A stretch of DNA of 64,000 bases from Clostridia bacterium (GCA_017416765.1 JAFQBE010000005.1:43877-107876); one strand, 5' to 3'; numbered from the stretch's first letter, positions 42,543-51,595 are shown. Notes: generated from the letters alone by a model not told the origin. Numbers and translations: made by a program.

Positions 42543-43621
42543 TTTTCCTCCTCAATAAGATTTTGTGCTTGTGCGCAATATAGCTCTGCTTTTGCAATTT
42601 CAACCATGTCCTGCAGCATTATGTCGTCCCATATTACTTCGCAGCCGCCGGGTAAGCCCATAAGGCGCAGACAGGTTGTACAAAGCTGTTTTATTGCAGG
42701 TGTAAGTATGCGGCGGTAGGCTTCAAGCTCGCTTGTAAGTGCATCAGCCTGTTGTGATGACATGCGCTCCGTGCTTGACCAGCTTAATCCTAACAGAAAC
42801 GGCGGCAAGCCTGTTTTTGCAACAATCTGTTCAAGCAGCTGGCGAACCGGTATTTCGCTGTCGGGTATCTGCGTTTCCGCGCCTATAACCTTAATCTGTA
42901 TATCGCCTACAGCAACAAAATCCTTTACGCTGTCGCTGCTCATGGCGCTGCTCCACTCCTTGGCAACCTGCAAAGCTCTTTCTTTGGCATATGCCCTGTC
43001 AAGCGTATCGTTTGCGGGCTTGTAGGTTACGGCAAAGCGTGTGTTGCCCAAACGCTCCCAGTTGGTGCCGGTTGTTTTGAAAATCTTCAGAAGTATTTCC
43101 GAAACAAAGGGTAAGCCTTTAAGCAGCGAATTGCCGCAAAGCGCACCGGGGTCGGGATTGAGCGCAGAAATAATAATTAGCTGCGGGTACTTAACTTTTT
43201 CCGCTTTGCCTGAACTTAATGAATAAATATCAACATCAATGCCGTTTGTGTTACGCCGCAGTTCAAGGTTTTCAAGCGGTGCATTGTAAAATGCATAGGG
43301 GAATCCGCTTGTATCTGTAATGATTTCGCCTGCGGCTGTGCCATAGGTCAGCAGTTGTTCAAAATAGCTGCTGACAAAGTTTTCAATACCTTTGCCCGTA
43401 CCGTTGACATTGATGCTTTCAAGCAGTTCATCAAGCTGCTGTTGCGAAGAAGCATCGGTACAGCGCACGCAGAATCCGCCCGTAAGCCGCACAATTTTCA
43501 TTATCGCGGCATCAATTACGGGTATACTTTGCCGCAGCGCGGAATAAAGCCGCAGGTTCTGACTGTACAGCGGTGTGCTTTCAAGCAGGGTATACGGGTT
43601 TGCATTTTTACCCGTCTGCAC
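42539..43621 (-). CDS. phage portal protein (start codon uncertain)
   Basis: 360 residues from GTG 43621. Typical portal features: 'RQSIPVIDAAIMKIVRLTGGF', 'LLTYGTAAGEIIT', 'PFLLGLSWSSTERMSSQQAD' and 'PAIKQLCTTCLRLM'. The portal forms the dodecameric DNA channel at one capsid vertex. In-frame coding continues upstream for 15 more codons that look like a real portal N-terminus (KIRLFRKASQNPEV), right behind an AGGAAAGGAAGG SD, but the codon in start position there is ATC (43666-43664). Either the GTG is used without an SD or an original start was mutated. Confidence 0.82.
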   Translation of the reverse strand: MQTGKNANPYTLLESTPLYSQNLRLYSALRQSIPVIDAAIMKIVRLTGGFCVRCTDASSQQQLDELLESINVNGTGKGIENFVSSYFEQLLTYGTAAGEIITDTSGFPYAFYNAPLENLELRRNTNGIDVDIYSLSSGKAEKVKYPQLIIISALNPDPGALCGNSLLKGLPFVSEILLKIFKTTGTNWERLGNTRFAVTYKPANDTLDRAYAKERALQVAKEWSSAMSSDSVKDFVAVGDIQIKVIGAETQIPDSEIPVRQLLEQIVAKTGLPPFLLGLSWSSTERMSSQQADALTSELEAYRRILTPAIKQLCTTCLRLMGLPGGCEVIWDDIMLQDMVEIAKAELYCAQAQNLIEEEK

Positions 43622-43668
43622 CGCGCAGACTTCGGGATTCTGCGATGCTTTTCTGAATAGTCTGATTT

Positions 43669-44949
43669 TTAATCCTTCCTTTCCTGTGCAATGGCAAAGA
43701 AGCTGCTGTCATTGCCGACCATTAAGGTGGTGACAAAATAGCGCAGGTCGTCCATTGCGTGGTCATTAGTTTTTTTAGGTACATCCTTAATACAGTTATC
43801 TTCCCAGCGGTAAAGCGAAAATTCGCGTATTGTATCGGTGCAGCAGGAGCAGATTTTTATTTCACCGCTTTTGAGCGCCTGCGATACCTTGCGTATACCG
43901 TCAATTACATCGTTTCTGGCAGGTATGACCCTGAATCTGCCGTGGCGGCGTATACACTCAATAAAGCTTGCTGCCGACGGGTCAACGGTAATTTCGCTTA
44001 TGTATTCACTACCCGCAAGTTCTTCAAGTGCGCGGTAATGCTCTTCGTCCGTTTTCTGAAAGCCTGCGGCACGAGAATCGTGGTAGTATTCGCGAAGCCT
44101 GTACCATATTCTGTCCTTTTTCCCCCATAGCCCAAAGGAAGCAGGGTTTACCGTACCGTAGTCGCACGAAATGCAGTGTTTTTCGCATTTTTCGGGGGCA
44201 AGGTCCACCACATGGTTTTCGTAAGAAAAAAACGGATATACAAGACCCTGTGCCGCAACCCATTTGCCCTCAACAAAGCGTTCATAAAATGCACCGCTGT
44301 AAAGGCTGCGGTAGCGCTCAATAATCTGCGGTGTGAGTGCAGGGTTGTCCTGCATAAGAAAGTGCAGATAAAGGCAGTTCTTTTCGTAGGACTTTTTTAT
44401 CCATTCCTCATGAAACCAGTGCAGAGGATTATCGGGGTTACAGTTGAACCAGAATTTTGATCCGTCAACCGAGCAGCGTGCCAACGCCTGCTCAACAAAC
44501 GAGCGCGGCATAAGTGCCACTTCGTCAAGCAATACTCCGCCGAGTGTCATGCCCTGAATCAGTGAGGCAGAGGATTCATCCTTGCCGCCAAAAAGCCAGA
44601 AGCTGTTCTTTCTGCCGTTGAACACAATTTCAATTTTGTTTTGTGTCACTTTTTCGTGGCACTCAAAGCCAAGCTCGCCAAGTGTCGGGAGTAGCGATGT
44701 AATAACATTCCTTTTAAGCGAAGCTATTGTTTTGCCGCAGATTGCAAAGGCTGTATCTTCAAAGGCTGAAAATGCCCAGAAGATAAACGAGATGGACATA
44801 CAAAGCGTTTTACCCGACCTTACAGCACCGTCGCATATTATCGCATCGCGGTTTTTATACGGCGATGACGGACACCACCATGTGAGTGCGGTAAGCTGTT
44901 TTTCGGAAAACGGTTTGAATTTACTGTAAAGCTTATCTGCTTTACTCAT
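43669..44949 (-). CDS. phage terminase large subunit (PBSX-type)
   Basis: 426 residues from the ATG 9 nt after GGGAG (an earlier in-frame ATG at 44955 lies too close). ATPase with Walker A 'GAVRSGKT' and Walker B 'GVLLDEVALM'; nuclease acidic residues in 'SCDYGTVNPASFGLWG', 'TVDPSAASF' and 'DHAMDDLRY'. All catalytic motifs are intact. TerL drives DNA into the prohead and cuts it. Overlaps terS by 8 nt. Confidence 0.93.
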   Translation of the reverse strand: MSKADKLYSKFKPFSEKQLTALTWWCPSSPYKNRDAIICDGAVRSGKTLCMSISFIFWAFSAFEDTAFAICGKTIASLKRNVITSLLPTLGELGFECHEKVTQNKIEIVFNGRKNSFWLFGGKDESSASLIQGMTLGGVLLDEVALMPRSFVEQALARCSVDGSKFWFNCNPDNPLHWFHEEWIKKSYEKNCLYLHFLMQDNPALTPQIIERYRSLYSGAFYERFVEGKWVAAQGLVYPFFSYENHVVDLAPEKCEKHCISCDYGTVNPASFGLWGKKDRIWYRLREYYHDSRAAGFQKTDEEHYRALEELAGSEYISEITVDPSAASFIECIRRHGRFRVIPARNDVIDGIRKVSQALKSGEIKICSCCTDTIREFSLYRWEDNCIKDVPKKTNDHAMDDLRYFVTTLMVGNDSSFFAIAQERKD

Positions 44950-45430
44950 GCGCATCTCTCCCGCCGAGTGCCTTTGCGCCGTTGTTCAGCGCTTCATAAA
45001 ACGGTAAAGCAGTCTGTGCCGAATCCGAGCTTATTTCAGCAAGCCTTTCAAGGGGCTTGAGCCTGTCAAAGAACTTTATTTCAAGTCCGCCGCCCTTTGG
45101 GCGCTTTATTTCGGCAACATTGAAAAAATCCATCTGCTCAAGTTCCTGCTGAGTGGGTGCTTCTTCGCTGAAAAGAAGCTTTAACGCATCTGCTGCAGAG
45201 CCGAAGGCAAGCCGTTTATAGCCTGTTGCCGCATCGCTCTGTTTGGGCTCATGTGCAGCAGAAAGCTGTGCGATTTCAGCGGCTATTTCTTTTCTGCCGA
45301 GCAGCTTTGCTGCTGCCGCCTGTGGGTTTATACCGTAGCCTGACCTTGCCGCGGCATCTCTGCCGTTGCGCAGCAGTACATAGTTCAGGCAAAAGAGTTT
45401 TTCCCTTTTGCTGAGTGATTTTTTTGCTAT
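44942..45430 (-). CDS. phage terminase small subunit (non-canonical ATA start position)
   Basis: 162 residues if read from the ATA at 45430-45428, which sits behind the SD GGAAGGTG at normal spacing and gives the usual Ala-Lys-Lys beginning. The only standard start (GTG 45484) has no SD and lies in a palindrome. Terminase_2 pattern: 'LSKREKLFCLNYVLLRNGRDAAARSGYG' (helix-turn-helix for pac recognition), then an oligomerisation region. Recognises packaging sites and hands DNA to TerL. The start position is unusual and may mark decay. Confidence 0.78.
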   Translation of the reverse strand: MAKKSLSKREKLFCLNYVLLRNGRDAAARSGYGINPQAAAAKLLGRKEIAAEIAQLSAAHEPKQSDAATGYKRLAFGSAADALKLLFSEEAPTQQELEQMDFFNVAEIKRPKGGGLEIKFFDRLKPLERLAEISSDSAQTALPFYEALNNGAKALGGRDAHE

Positions 45431-45485
45431 TTTATCACCTTCCTGTAAGTTTGTAGAGTGCTTATGAATTGTGGCGGAAATCACA

Positions 45486-45519
45486 TTATTATGTAAAGCG
45501 GAGTAACTTTACATAATAA
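45486..45519. promoter_or_regulatory. perfect 13-bp palindrome upstream of head module
   Basis: TTATTATGTAAAG - 8 nt - CTTTACATAATAA. It lies immediately before the terS reading frame and overlaps no other gene, as expected for a regulator's operator controlling the head genes; the regulator is not in the window. Confidence 0.6.
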
Positions 45520-45636
45520 CTTTCAAAAGCTCCTCTCACTTAATAGCCTTACACGGCAAAAATTCACCCAAAAAGGTTGACAAAAACGGCAAAAAGCTGA
45601 AATGTTAACAAAATGTTCATAATTAAGTGCAAAAAA

Positions 45637-45674
45637 AAATAACCGATAAGGCGGTTAGACCTTATCGGTTATTT
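45637..45674. terminator. bidirectional terminator
   Basis: AAATAACCGATAAGG/CCTTATCGGTTATTT with an 8-nt loop, separating the metallophosphoesterase from the head module. It is followed (45675-45715) by a low-complexity 'attgaaaattgaaaatgg' stretch of a kind dispersed in gut Firmicutes. Confidence 0.88.
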
Positions 45675-45771
45675 GAGATTAATTGAAAATTGAAAATGGA
45701 AAGTGGAAAATTAAGGGTCGCTTCGCTCCGGAATATATATTTATTATCTAAAAGTCAGCTTGTCTGAACTT

Positions 45772-47016
45772 TTACTCCGGCAGCTCTGCCAGATTTGTAA
45801 GCTCCTGCATTGTTACAGCTTCCTTATTGTAAAGGGAAGTGTATTTATCCTGGTAGTAGTTTTCGTTTTTGCAATCAAAGCTGCCGTCAGGTGAATATGT
45901 AATCATTGTACAGCCGCGCTGTGTGCCGAGCTTGTAAATACCGGGATAGGCAAGGTAGTCAACGCTCATAGCGTAGGATAAGCGTATGCCTTTGTATTCA
46001 ACGGAAAAGTTGTTTTCATGGTCGTGTCCGCAGAAAACAGCTTTAGTCGAACCGAGTTCAAGCATTGTTTCAAACAGGCTGTCCTCGTTCATGCCGGGGT
46101 AAACAATCTTACCGTCTTCACCGGCTTTGCCGTAAACGAATTTTACATTTTCCGTGTCCTCAAATCCGTTTTCAACATATTCGTACCATGCGTCGCGCTG
46201 CTCTGTAAGCGGAATATGGAAAAATGCGCTTGATTTTACAGTTGCACTTTCGTTACCTGTAAGTTTTGCGTTGTGTTCATTCATTTCAAGCACTGCCTGA
46301 TTGTACCATTCAACCTGATTTTCGTGAATATTGTCATACTTCCAGAAAATTCCGAGGTAGTCACCGTCGGTATATGAATGGCTGTCAAAGGTGAATATAG
46401 CCTGAGTTATTTCGCCGTTTGAATTTTGAACCTTTATAATGTTGTTGCCGTAGCCGTCAATATTTTCAGGTCCGCGGTGATAAAGGCAGTATTCAAAGCC
46501 GCCGTTTTCATAGAAATCGGAAATTTCTGCGCGGTTATAGTAGCTGTATGCCTCGGTATCATGGTTGCCGAAGGCTACAGTCCAGTAAACACCGAGCTGC
46601 TCCATAAGTGCGGCAAATATTTTTGCGCCTGCAAGGTTGTTGAATGTGCCTGACTGGAAGGGAACAGGGTAGGCGATATCGCCCGTAACTACAACAAGGT
46701 CGGGCTTTTCAGCCGTTATCATTGCGGCAACAGCGTTGAGCGCCATTGCGTCCTTTTTCTGTGACATCCAGCCTGCGCCTATATGTATGTCGGTCAGCTG
46801 CATTACCCTGAAATCGCGGTCAGCGGTAAATATCCAGTTGCCGTCGTTACCCTTTACGGGTATAAGCTGATTTTCAATCTGTACCTTTTCAAAGCTTTTT
46901 GCTTTTTCTGTGTTTGCCTTGTTGCCTATGGCTGTTACACCAATGCTTACCGCAATAAGTACGGCAATAACCGCAACTATAATACCTATGATTTTTAATG
47001 CCTTTTTACCCTTCAT
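45772..47016 (-). CDS. secreted or membrane-anchored metallophosphoesterase
   Basis: 414 residues. An N-terminal hydrophobic segment (7-30) acts as signal or anchor. Calcineurin-like metal-binding motifs: 'MQLTDIHIGAG', 'VVTGDIAYP', 'VAFGNHDTEA', a 'SAFFHIPL' His and 'VFCGHDHENNF'. All five blocks are intact. Acts outside the membrane on phosphoesters (phosphodiesterase or nucleotidase). The two nt between it and the preceding CDF gene show co-transcription, but no shared pathway is clear. Confidence 0.9.
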   Translation of the reverse strand: MKGKKALKIIGIIVAVIAVLIAVSIGVTAIGNKANTEKAKSFEKVQIENQLIPVKGNDGNWIFTADRDFRVMQLTDIHIGAGWMSQKKDAMALNAVAAMITAEKPDLVVVTGDIAYPVPFQSGTFNNLAGAKIFAALMEQLGVYWTVAFGNHDTEAYSYYNRAEISDFYENGGFEYCLYHRGPENIDGYGNNIIKVQNSNGEITQAIFTFDSHSYTDGDYLGIFWKYDNIHENQVEWYNQAVLEMNEHNAKLTGNESATVKSSAFFHIPLTEQRDAWYEYVENGFEDTENVKFVYGKAGEDGKIVYPGMNEDSLFETMLELGSTKAVFCGHDHENNFSVEYKGIRLSYAMSVDYLAYPGIYKLGTQRGCTMITYSPDGSFDCKNENYYQDKYTSLYNKEAVTMQELTNLAELPE

Positions 47017-47018
47017 GT

Positions 47019-47837
47019 TTATTTCCCTTTCTGTTTAAAAATTATCTGAATATCTGTCTGCTCCTTTATGTTGTTGCATATTGCTTGTAACTGAGCGTCA
47101 TTCACCCCATAAAATTCTGCTGTTACAAGGCAGATATTTTCATCAATAAATTCTTTATGATAAATTGCTTTTATTTTTTCTTCCGAAGTAAGCAAATGTT
47201 CAATTTTTTCTCGCTTTTCTTTATCTGCATAATTTATAAGCTGTTTTACAGTACTTACGGTTGATTTTACTGCTGAAACGATAATAACTATGCTAATTAC
47301 AATTCCGCAAATAGCGTCGAATGCGTAGTTGCCGCTTTTTGAAAGCAGGAGAGTAAGCAGAGTAGTAAGCCCTATAAAAAAATCGAGCAGACTGTCCGTT
47401 GCCATAAGCCGTGTTACCGGTGAAGAATTTTTTGCCGATATTTTTTTAAGAACAAAATAAAGTAAAAGCTTTACCGCGGTTGTGGCGCAAAGCAGTATAA
47501 AATATTTCTGCGTGTACCATACGGGTGTCGGATACATAAGCCGTTCAAAAGAAGAATATAAAAAATATATTCCCGAAAAGCCTATGAAACAGGCAATTAT
47601 AAACGATAAAAGCTGTTCGGTTTTCTTTTTAAAATACCCTGAACCCGCAAAAAATACCGAACCCAATGTAAGTATACCTGAAAGGCTGTCGAAAAGGTTG
47701 TTCACCGCATCGGAATAAACGCTTATACTGTTGGAGGAAAGCCCTATAAACAGTTTAACGGAAAACAAAATCAGGTTTACGGTCAGTACGATTATAGCAG
47801 GATACAGTAAAGCCTTGCTTTGTTTTTTTAATGCCAT
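47019..47837 (-). CDS. cation diffusion facilitator transporter
   Basis: 272 residues, about six transmembrane segments in the first 200. The metal site is shown by 'SVYSDAVNNLFDSLSG' in TM2 and 'RLMATDSLLDFFIGL' in TM5, where CDF proteins have D/H-xxx-D pairs, and a C-terminal cytosolic domain about 205-272 ('HLLTSEEKIKAIYHKEF'). Exports divalent cations (Zn2+, Mn2+ or Fe2+) in exchange for protons. No metal-responsive regulator lies nearby. Confidence 0.88.
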   Translation of the reverse strand: MALKKQSKALLYPAIIVLTVNLILFSVKLFIGLSSNSISVYSDAVNNLFDSLSGILTLGSVFFAGSGYFKKKTEQLLSFIIACFIGFSGIYFLYSSFERLMYPTPVWYTQKYFILLCATTAVKLLLYFVLKKISAKNSSPVTRLMATDSLLDFFIGLTTLLTLLLSKSGNYAFDAICGIVISIVIIVSAVKSTVSTVKQLINYADKEKREKIEHLLTSEEKIKAIYHKEFIDENICLVTAEFYGVNDAQLQAICNNIKEQTDIQIIFKQKGK

Positions 47838-47857
47838 ATTCTGTTTTTCCTTAAATA

Positions 47858-48646
47858 TTATAGTTTTCTTGCTTTAAAAACAACGGAAAGAGGAAAATGC
47901 TTTGCTTTAAAATCTGCATAATATCCTGAAGAAAACTCGGCTGATTTTGTTAAAACCTTGTCGCTGGTTTCTTCAATTACCTTTTCAACGGCAAAACCTG
48001 CATCTGCAAGGGCGTTGATATAGGTGGATATTTTACGGTTTTGTAAAGTAAGCGGATTGCCGTTCTTTTCAAAGGTGTAATAATCCTCTTCCAGATAATT
48101 ACCGCTGAAAATAATGCGCTCCTGCTTGTCGGTTGTTCTGTTGCCGCCTGATATGGCTACGCTTTCAAGGTCAACGCAGTGAAGCAACGGGTGGTCCCAC
48201 GAGAATATATAAATACCGCCCTGTTTTAAGTATGATGCGGCATTTTTAATTGTAGTGTTTATATCGGTAGTCCAGCCGATTGCGTAAATTGAATAAACAA
48301 CATCAAAATAGTTCTGCGGAATATTTGTGTTATCTTCCATCGGCTGACGGAAAAGCGTGCATTTATATCCGCTGTCATTCAGAAGCTTTTGGGCGGTGCT
48401 AATCTGTTCATTTGAAATATCAAGTCCGAAAAGCTCTTTTGCGCCATGCTCTGCGCACCATTTAAGCGAGTGTCCGCTGCCGCAGCCAATTTCCAATATA
48501 GCCTTGCCGTTAAGGTCGGGAAAAAGGTGAAGCTCATCTTCCGTAGGAATTGAGCAGCCGAGTTGCGGCAACGCAGTTACCCCGAAGAAGCTTTCAGCCA
48601 ACGCATCCCAGCTTTTCTCGTTTTGCTTTAGTATGTCACTGTTCAT
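47858..48646 (-). CDS. class I SAM-dependent methyltransferase
   Basis: 262 residues from the ATG after AGAAAGG. SAM motif I 'AILEIGCGSGHSLKW', motif II 'LFGLDISNEQI', 'YFDVVYSIYAIGWT' for motif IV, and a late 'GGIYIFSWDHPLLH'. UbiE/Methyltransf_11 type acting on a small molecule; substrate unknown. A 10-bp hairpin (48672-48695) lies in its leader. Confidence 0.88.
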   Translation of the reverse strand: MNSDILKQNEKSWDALAESFFGVTALPQLGCSIPTEDELHLFPDLNGKAILEIGCGSGHSLKWCAEHGAKELFGLDISNEQISTAQKLLNDSGYKCTLFRQPMEDNTNIPQNYFDVVYSIYAIGWTTDINTTIKNAASYLKQGGIYIFSWDHPLLHCVDLESVAISGGNRTTDKQERIIFSGNYLEEDYYTFEKNGNPLTLQNRKISTYINALADAGFAVEKVIEETSDKVLTKSAEFSSGYYADFKAKHFPLSVVFKARKL

Positions 48647-48671
48647 GTTGTTGCCTTTCTGGAAATTGCAG

Positions 48672-48695
48672 TTTGTCTGTCTGTTGACAGACAAA
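48672..48695. promoter_or_regulatory. hairpin in leader of methyltransferase gene
   Basis: TTTGTCTGTC-TGTT-GACAGACAAA, a perfect 10-bp stem 26 bp upstream of the start codon. May be an operator or a mRNA structure. Confidence 0.45.
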
Positions 48696-48828
48696 AATTA
48701 TGAATTAGGAATTATGAATTAGGAATTATGAATTAGGATTTGTTGGCAGGACACCCGCACCCGAATATAAATGGGTGTGGGCGAAGCCCACCCTTTTATT
48801 CCTAATTCCGAATTCTTAATTCCTAATT
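48696..48828. repeat. palindromic dispersed-type repeat
   Basis: Direct iterations of 'attatgaattagga' (48698-48738) face the inverted 'cctaattccgaattcttaat' region (48800-48828), with an internal hairpin GGGTGTGGGC/GCCCACCC-like (48774-48793). The architecture is that of a miniature palindromic element; no transposase. The rest of 48829-49030 is AT-rich and carries the next gene's promoter. Confidence 0.6.
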
Positions 48829-48943
48829 GGCTTAACAAACTGTAATTTGTATCAATATTTTAATTTTAATATATTTGTCGAAAAAAGTGATAAACAAATT
48901 GTAAATATATTTTCATTGCAAAAAAGGGAAATGTAAAATGATT

Positions 48944-48972
48944 TTGACAAACAAAATGGGGTGTTGTAAAAT
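48944..48972 (+). promoter_or_regulatory. promoter of XRE membrane protein gene
   Basis: TTGACA (48944-48949), a 17-bp spacer and TAAAAT (48967-48972); leader of about 50 nt. Confidence 0.78.
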
Positions 48973-49030
48973 CAGCTTGATAGACTTCCTTGTGCTTTTA
49001 TGATATTTTGAACCTGCGAGGTGAAATAAA

Positions 49031-49663
49031 ATGGATATAGGCAACAAGCTCAAATCTGCACGCACGGCTTCGGGTATGACTCAGGAAACGGTTGCAGAAA
49101 AAGCAGGAGTCAGCCGTCAGACTGTTTCAAACTGGGAAAATAACAAATCATACCCCGATATTGTAAGTGTAATAAAGCTGAGTGACCTTTATTCCCTGAG
49201 CCTTGACGAATTACTTAAAGGGGATGAAAAGATGATAAAGCATTTAGATGAAAGCACAAATAAGGTAAAAAGCAGACAGCGGTTTTCAAAGCTGATAATA
49301 GTTCTTTCCTATGTAATAATATGGGCGCTGTCAATTCTTGCTTTCTGGGGTGGAGGCAAAGCTGATGCCGCGGTTTATTCACTGGCTGTTTTTTGGTTCG
49401 TTCTGCCCGTAACAACCTTTGTTCTGTCCGTTATTATCGGCAAAGACCCACAGTGGGGCAAATACCGTTGGCTGATGCTGCTTTTCTTCGGAATAATGTT
49501 TATGTTAGCGGATTATGCAACCTTCAGCCTTGCGAATATGGCTGCCTTCAGCAAGTTTAATCCGCTCGATTTTGAAAATATTGTTCCCGGCATAGTTGTT
49601 TCAGCAGTCGGATTTTTTATCGGGTTGATAATAAGCGCAATTAAAAAAAGAAAATCAGCATAA
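49031..49663 (+). CDS. XRE-family regulator fused to membrane segments
   Basis: 210 residues. Cro/CI helix-turn-helix at 3-60 (IGNKLKSARTASGMTQETVA, SRQTVSNWENNKSYPDI), a charged linker, then four hydrophobic segments (about 86-105, 112-135, 145-168, 184-204) and a basic tail (KKRKSA). XRE-TM proteins of this type are common in Firmicutes as membrane-tethered regulators, often acting on adjacent transport genes; none is adjacent here, the neighbour being the convergent ThDP enzyme. SD GAGGTG. Confidence 0.85.
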   Translation: MDIGNKLKSARTASGMTQETVAEKAGVSRQTVSNWENNKSYPDIVSVIKLSDLYSLSLDELLKGDEKMIKHLDESTNKVKSRQRFSKLIIVLSYVIIWALSILAFWGGGKADAAVYSLAVFWFVLPVTTFVLSVIIGKDPQWGKYRWLMLLFFGIMFMLADYATFSLANMAAFSKFNPLDFENIVPGIVVSAVGFFIGLIISAIKKRKSA

Positions 49664-49664
49664 G

Positions 49665-49706
49665 AAAAATCAAGTACAGCTCAATTTTGAACTGTACTTG
49701 ATTTTT
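49665..49706. terminator. bidirectional terminator
   Basis: AAAAATCAAGTACAG/CTGTACTTGATTTTT, a 12-nt loop, between convergent genes. Confidence 0.9.
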
Positions 49707-49710
49707 AATG

Positions 49711-51519
49711 TCAATCAACCAAATCAATCAGCATATTTTCTTTTAATTCTTCTCTGCTTAAAAACGGTGCGAGGTCTTCAAGCGGTGCGGAAACAATAGT
49801 GCCGTCTTCAAGGCGTTTTGATGATGCCTTGGGTTCAAACTTTTGCTCGGGGCTTACAATGATTTCGCAGAATACAGGACCTTTTTCAGCAAGAACGGCA
49901 TCAATAGTTTTTGCAAGCTCTTTATTTTTATCACATTTAAAATATTTCATGCCGTAGGCAGGTACGAGCTTTGACATATCGGGGAAGCTCAGGTCGCCGC
50001 TTTCAGGTCCTATACCTACAAGCGGTTCGCCGAAGAAATTCATCTGCGACTGTCTGATGGAATGGTAGCCGCCGTTGTTAATCATAAATGTTTTAATCGG
50101 CAAGTTGTTCTGCAGTATTGTCTGCATTTCCTGCAGATTCATCTGTATGCTGCCGTCGCCTGTAATAAGGATAATGTCCTTACCTTTTTCAGCTTCTGCA
50201 ACGCCTATTGCCGCGGGTAAATCGTAGCCCATTGACGCTATGGCTGAGTTAATTATAAAGCGCTGATTTTTCTTTATTATATATGCGTGGCTGCCCACAA
50301 CACAGGCTGAGCCGTTGCCTACTACGGTTACATCGCCTTCATTCAGTTTTGAACTTATTTCTTTAATGAATGCGTATACATTAGCTTCTTCGCTTTCGTA
50401 GTGTTTGGGCAAAACAACAGGGTATTTAATTTTCCAGTCGGTGCAATAATCGTGCCACTCGGATTTTTCAAAGCGGAAACCGCGTGCATCAATTCTTCTT
50501 TCAAGCGCTTCAAGAAAATCTTTAGCATCTGCCCATATGGGATAATCTGCGTTAACATTCTGCTTTTTAAGCTCTTCACTGTCGATATCAACTACTATTT
50601 TTTTAGCCGCCCTTGCCCATGTCTGATAGTTGTAGCCTACCTGACGAATGCTCAGTCTGCTGCCTACACTCAATAGCAAATCGCTATTCTGTACGGCAAA
50701 GTTGCCGGGTCTGTCGCCCATAATGCCTGCTCTGCCAACATAAAGCTCGTGTTCATCCTCAATGCAGTCAATGCTGTTCCAGCCGGTTACAACGGGAATG
50801 TTCAGCTTGTTTGCAACGCGGTAGAATACTTCGTGCGCACCTGCAATTCTAACACCGTTGCCGATGTTAAATACAGGTCTTTTGCTGCTTGCAATTAAGT
50901 CAAGTACCATATCGGCTGTTTCGTCGGTAACAGGGGAGGGGAGCGTTTCATCTTCTTCTCCGTTGTAACCGATAAGCTCATCTGTTTCGATATATGCACC
51001 CTGAACATTCATCGGTATATCCAGCCAGCAAGGACCGGGTCTGCCGCTGTAAGCAAGCTTCAGCGCTTTTTCAAGGCAGTATTTTATTCTGTTCGGGTCA
51101 ATAACCATTTCACTGTATTTTGTCATGCAGTCAACAGCCTTTGTTATGTCAAATTCCTGGTCACCCATTGCACGAAGATTAAGCCCGCTGCCGCGTGCTG
51201 TGGTATCATAGCGCACCTGACCGGAAATAATAAGCATCGGTATCGAATCAAGCCAGCCGCCCACAACGCCTGTTATTGCGTTTGTGCCGCCCGGACCGGT
51301 AGTTACGCATACTGCGGCAATGCGGTTGTGAATTCGCGCATATGCTTCTGCTGCAATGGCACAGGCCTGCTCATGATGGTTGTAAATACAGCGCAAACCC
51401 TGCTGATGCCCGAAGGCGTCATTCAGGTGCATTGCACCGCCGCCCGTAACGGTAAACAGCGTGTCAATGCCATGCTCAACCAGAAACTGTGATATATAGT
51501 TTGAAACCTTTATTTTCAT
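49711..51519 (-). CDS. thiamine-diphosphate enzyme, acetolactate-synthase-like
   Basis: 602 residues from ATG 51519 after AAAGGTG. All three ThDP-enzyme domains: N-terminal PYR domain with the catalytic Glu in 'YNHHEQACAIAAEAYAR', central FAD/nucleotide-type domain ('RPVFNIGNGVRIAG'), and C-terminal PP domain with the ThDP motif 'GDGSIQMNLQEM...NNGGY'. Length and layout match IlvB, but no small subunit (ilvN) or Ile/Val genes are near, and the lack of ilv context suggests a different decarboxylase or carboligase of this superfamily. Needs Mg2+ and ThDP, the product of thiN. Confidence 0.88.
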   Translation of the reverse strand: MKIKVSNYISQFLVEHGIDTLFTVTGGGAMHLNDAFGHQQGLRCIYNHHEQACAIAAEAYARIHNRIAAVCVTTGPGGTNAITGVVGGWLDSIPMLIISGQVRYDTTARGSGLNLRAMGDQEFDITKAVDCMTKYSEMVIDPNRIKYCLEKALKLAYSGRPGPCWLDIPMNVQGAYIETDELIGYNGEEDETLPSPVTDETADMVLDLIASSKRPVFNIGNGVRIAGAHEVFYRVANKLNIPVVTGWNSIDCIEDEHELYVGRAGIMGDRPGNFAVQNSDLLLSVGSRLSIRQVGYNYQTWARAAKKIVVDIDSEELKKQNVNADYPIWADAKDFLEALERRIDARGFRFEKSEWHDYCTDWKIKYPVVLPKHYESEEANVYAFIKEISSKLNEGDVTVVGNGSACVVGSHAYIIKKNQRFIINSAIASMGYDLPAAIGVAEAEKGKDIILITGDGSIQMNLQEMQTILQNNLPIKTFMINNGGYHSIRQSQMNFFGEPLVGIGPESGDLSFPDMSKLVPAYGMKYFKCDKNKELAKTIDAVLAEKGPVFCEIIVSPEQKFEPKASSKRLEDGTIVSAPLEDLAPFLSREELKENMLIDLVD

Positions 51520-51553
51520 TTGTTTCACCTTTTTGTATTGTAATATATAATGT

Positions 51554-51582
51554 ATTATATATTATAAGAGCGGGGTTGTCAA
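51554..51582 (-). promoter_or_regulatory. promoter of ThDP enzyme gene
   Basis: Minus strand TTGACA (51582-51577), a 17-bp spacer and TATAAT (51559-51554); about 35 bp before the start. Confidence 0.82.
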
Positions 51583-51595
51583 TTTTATAAAATAT

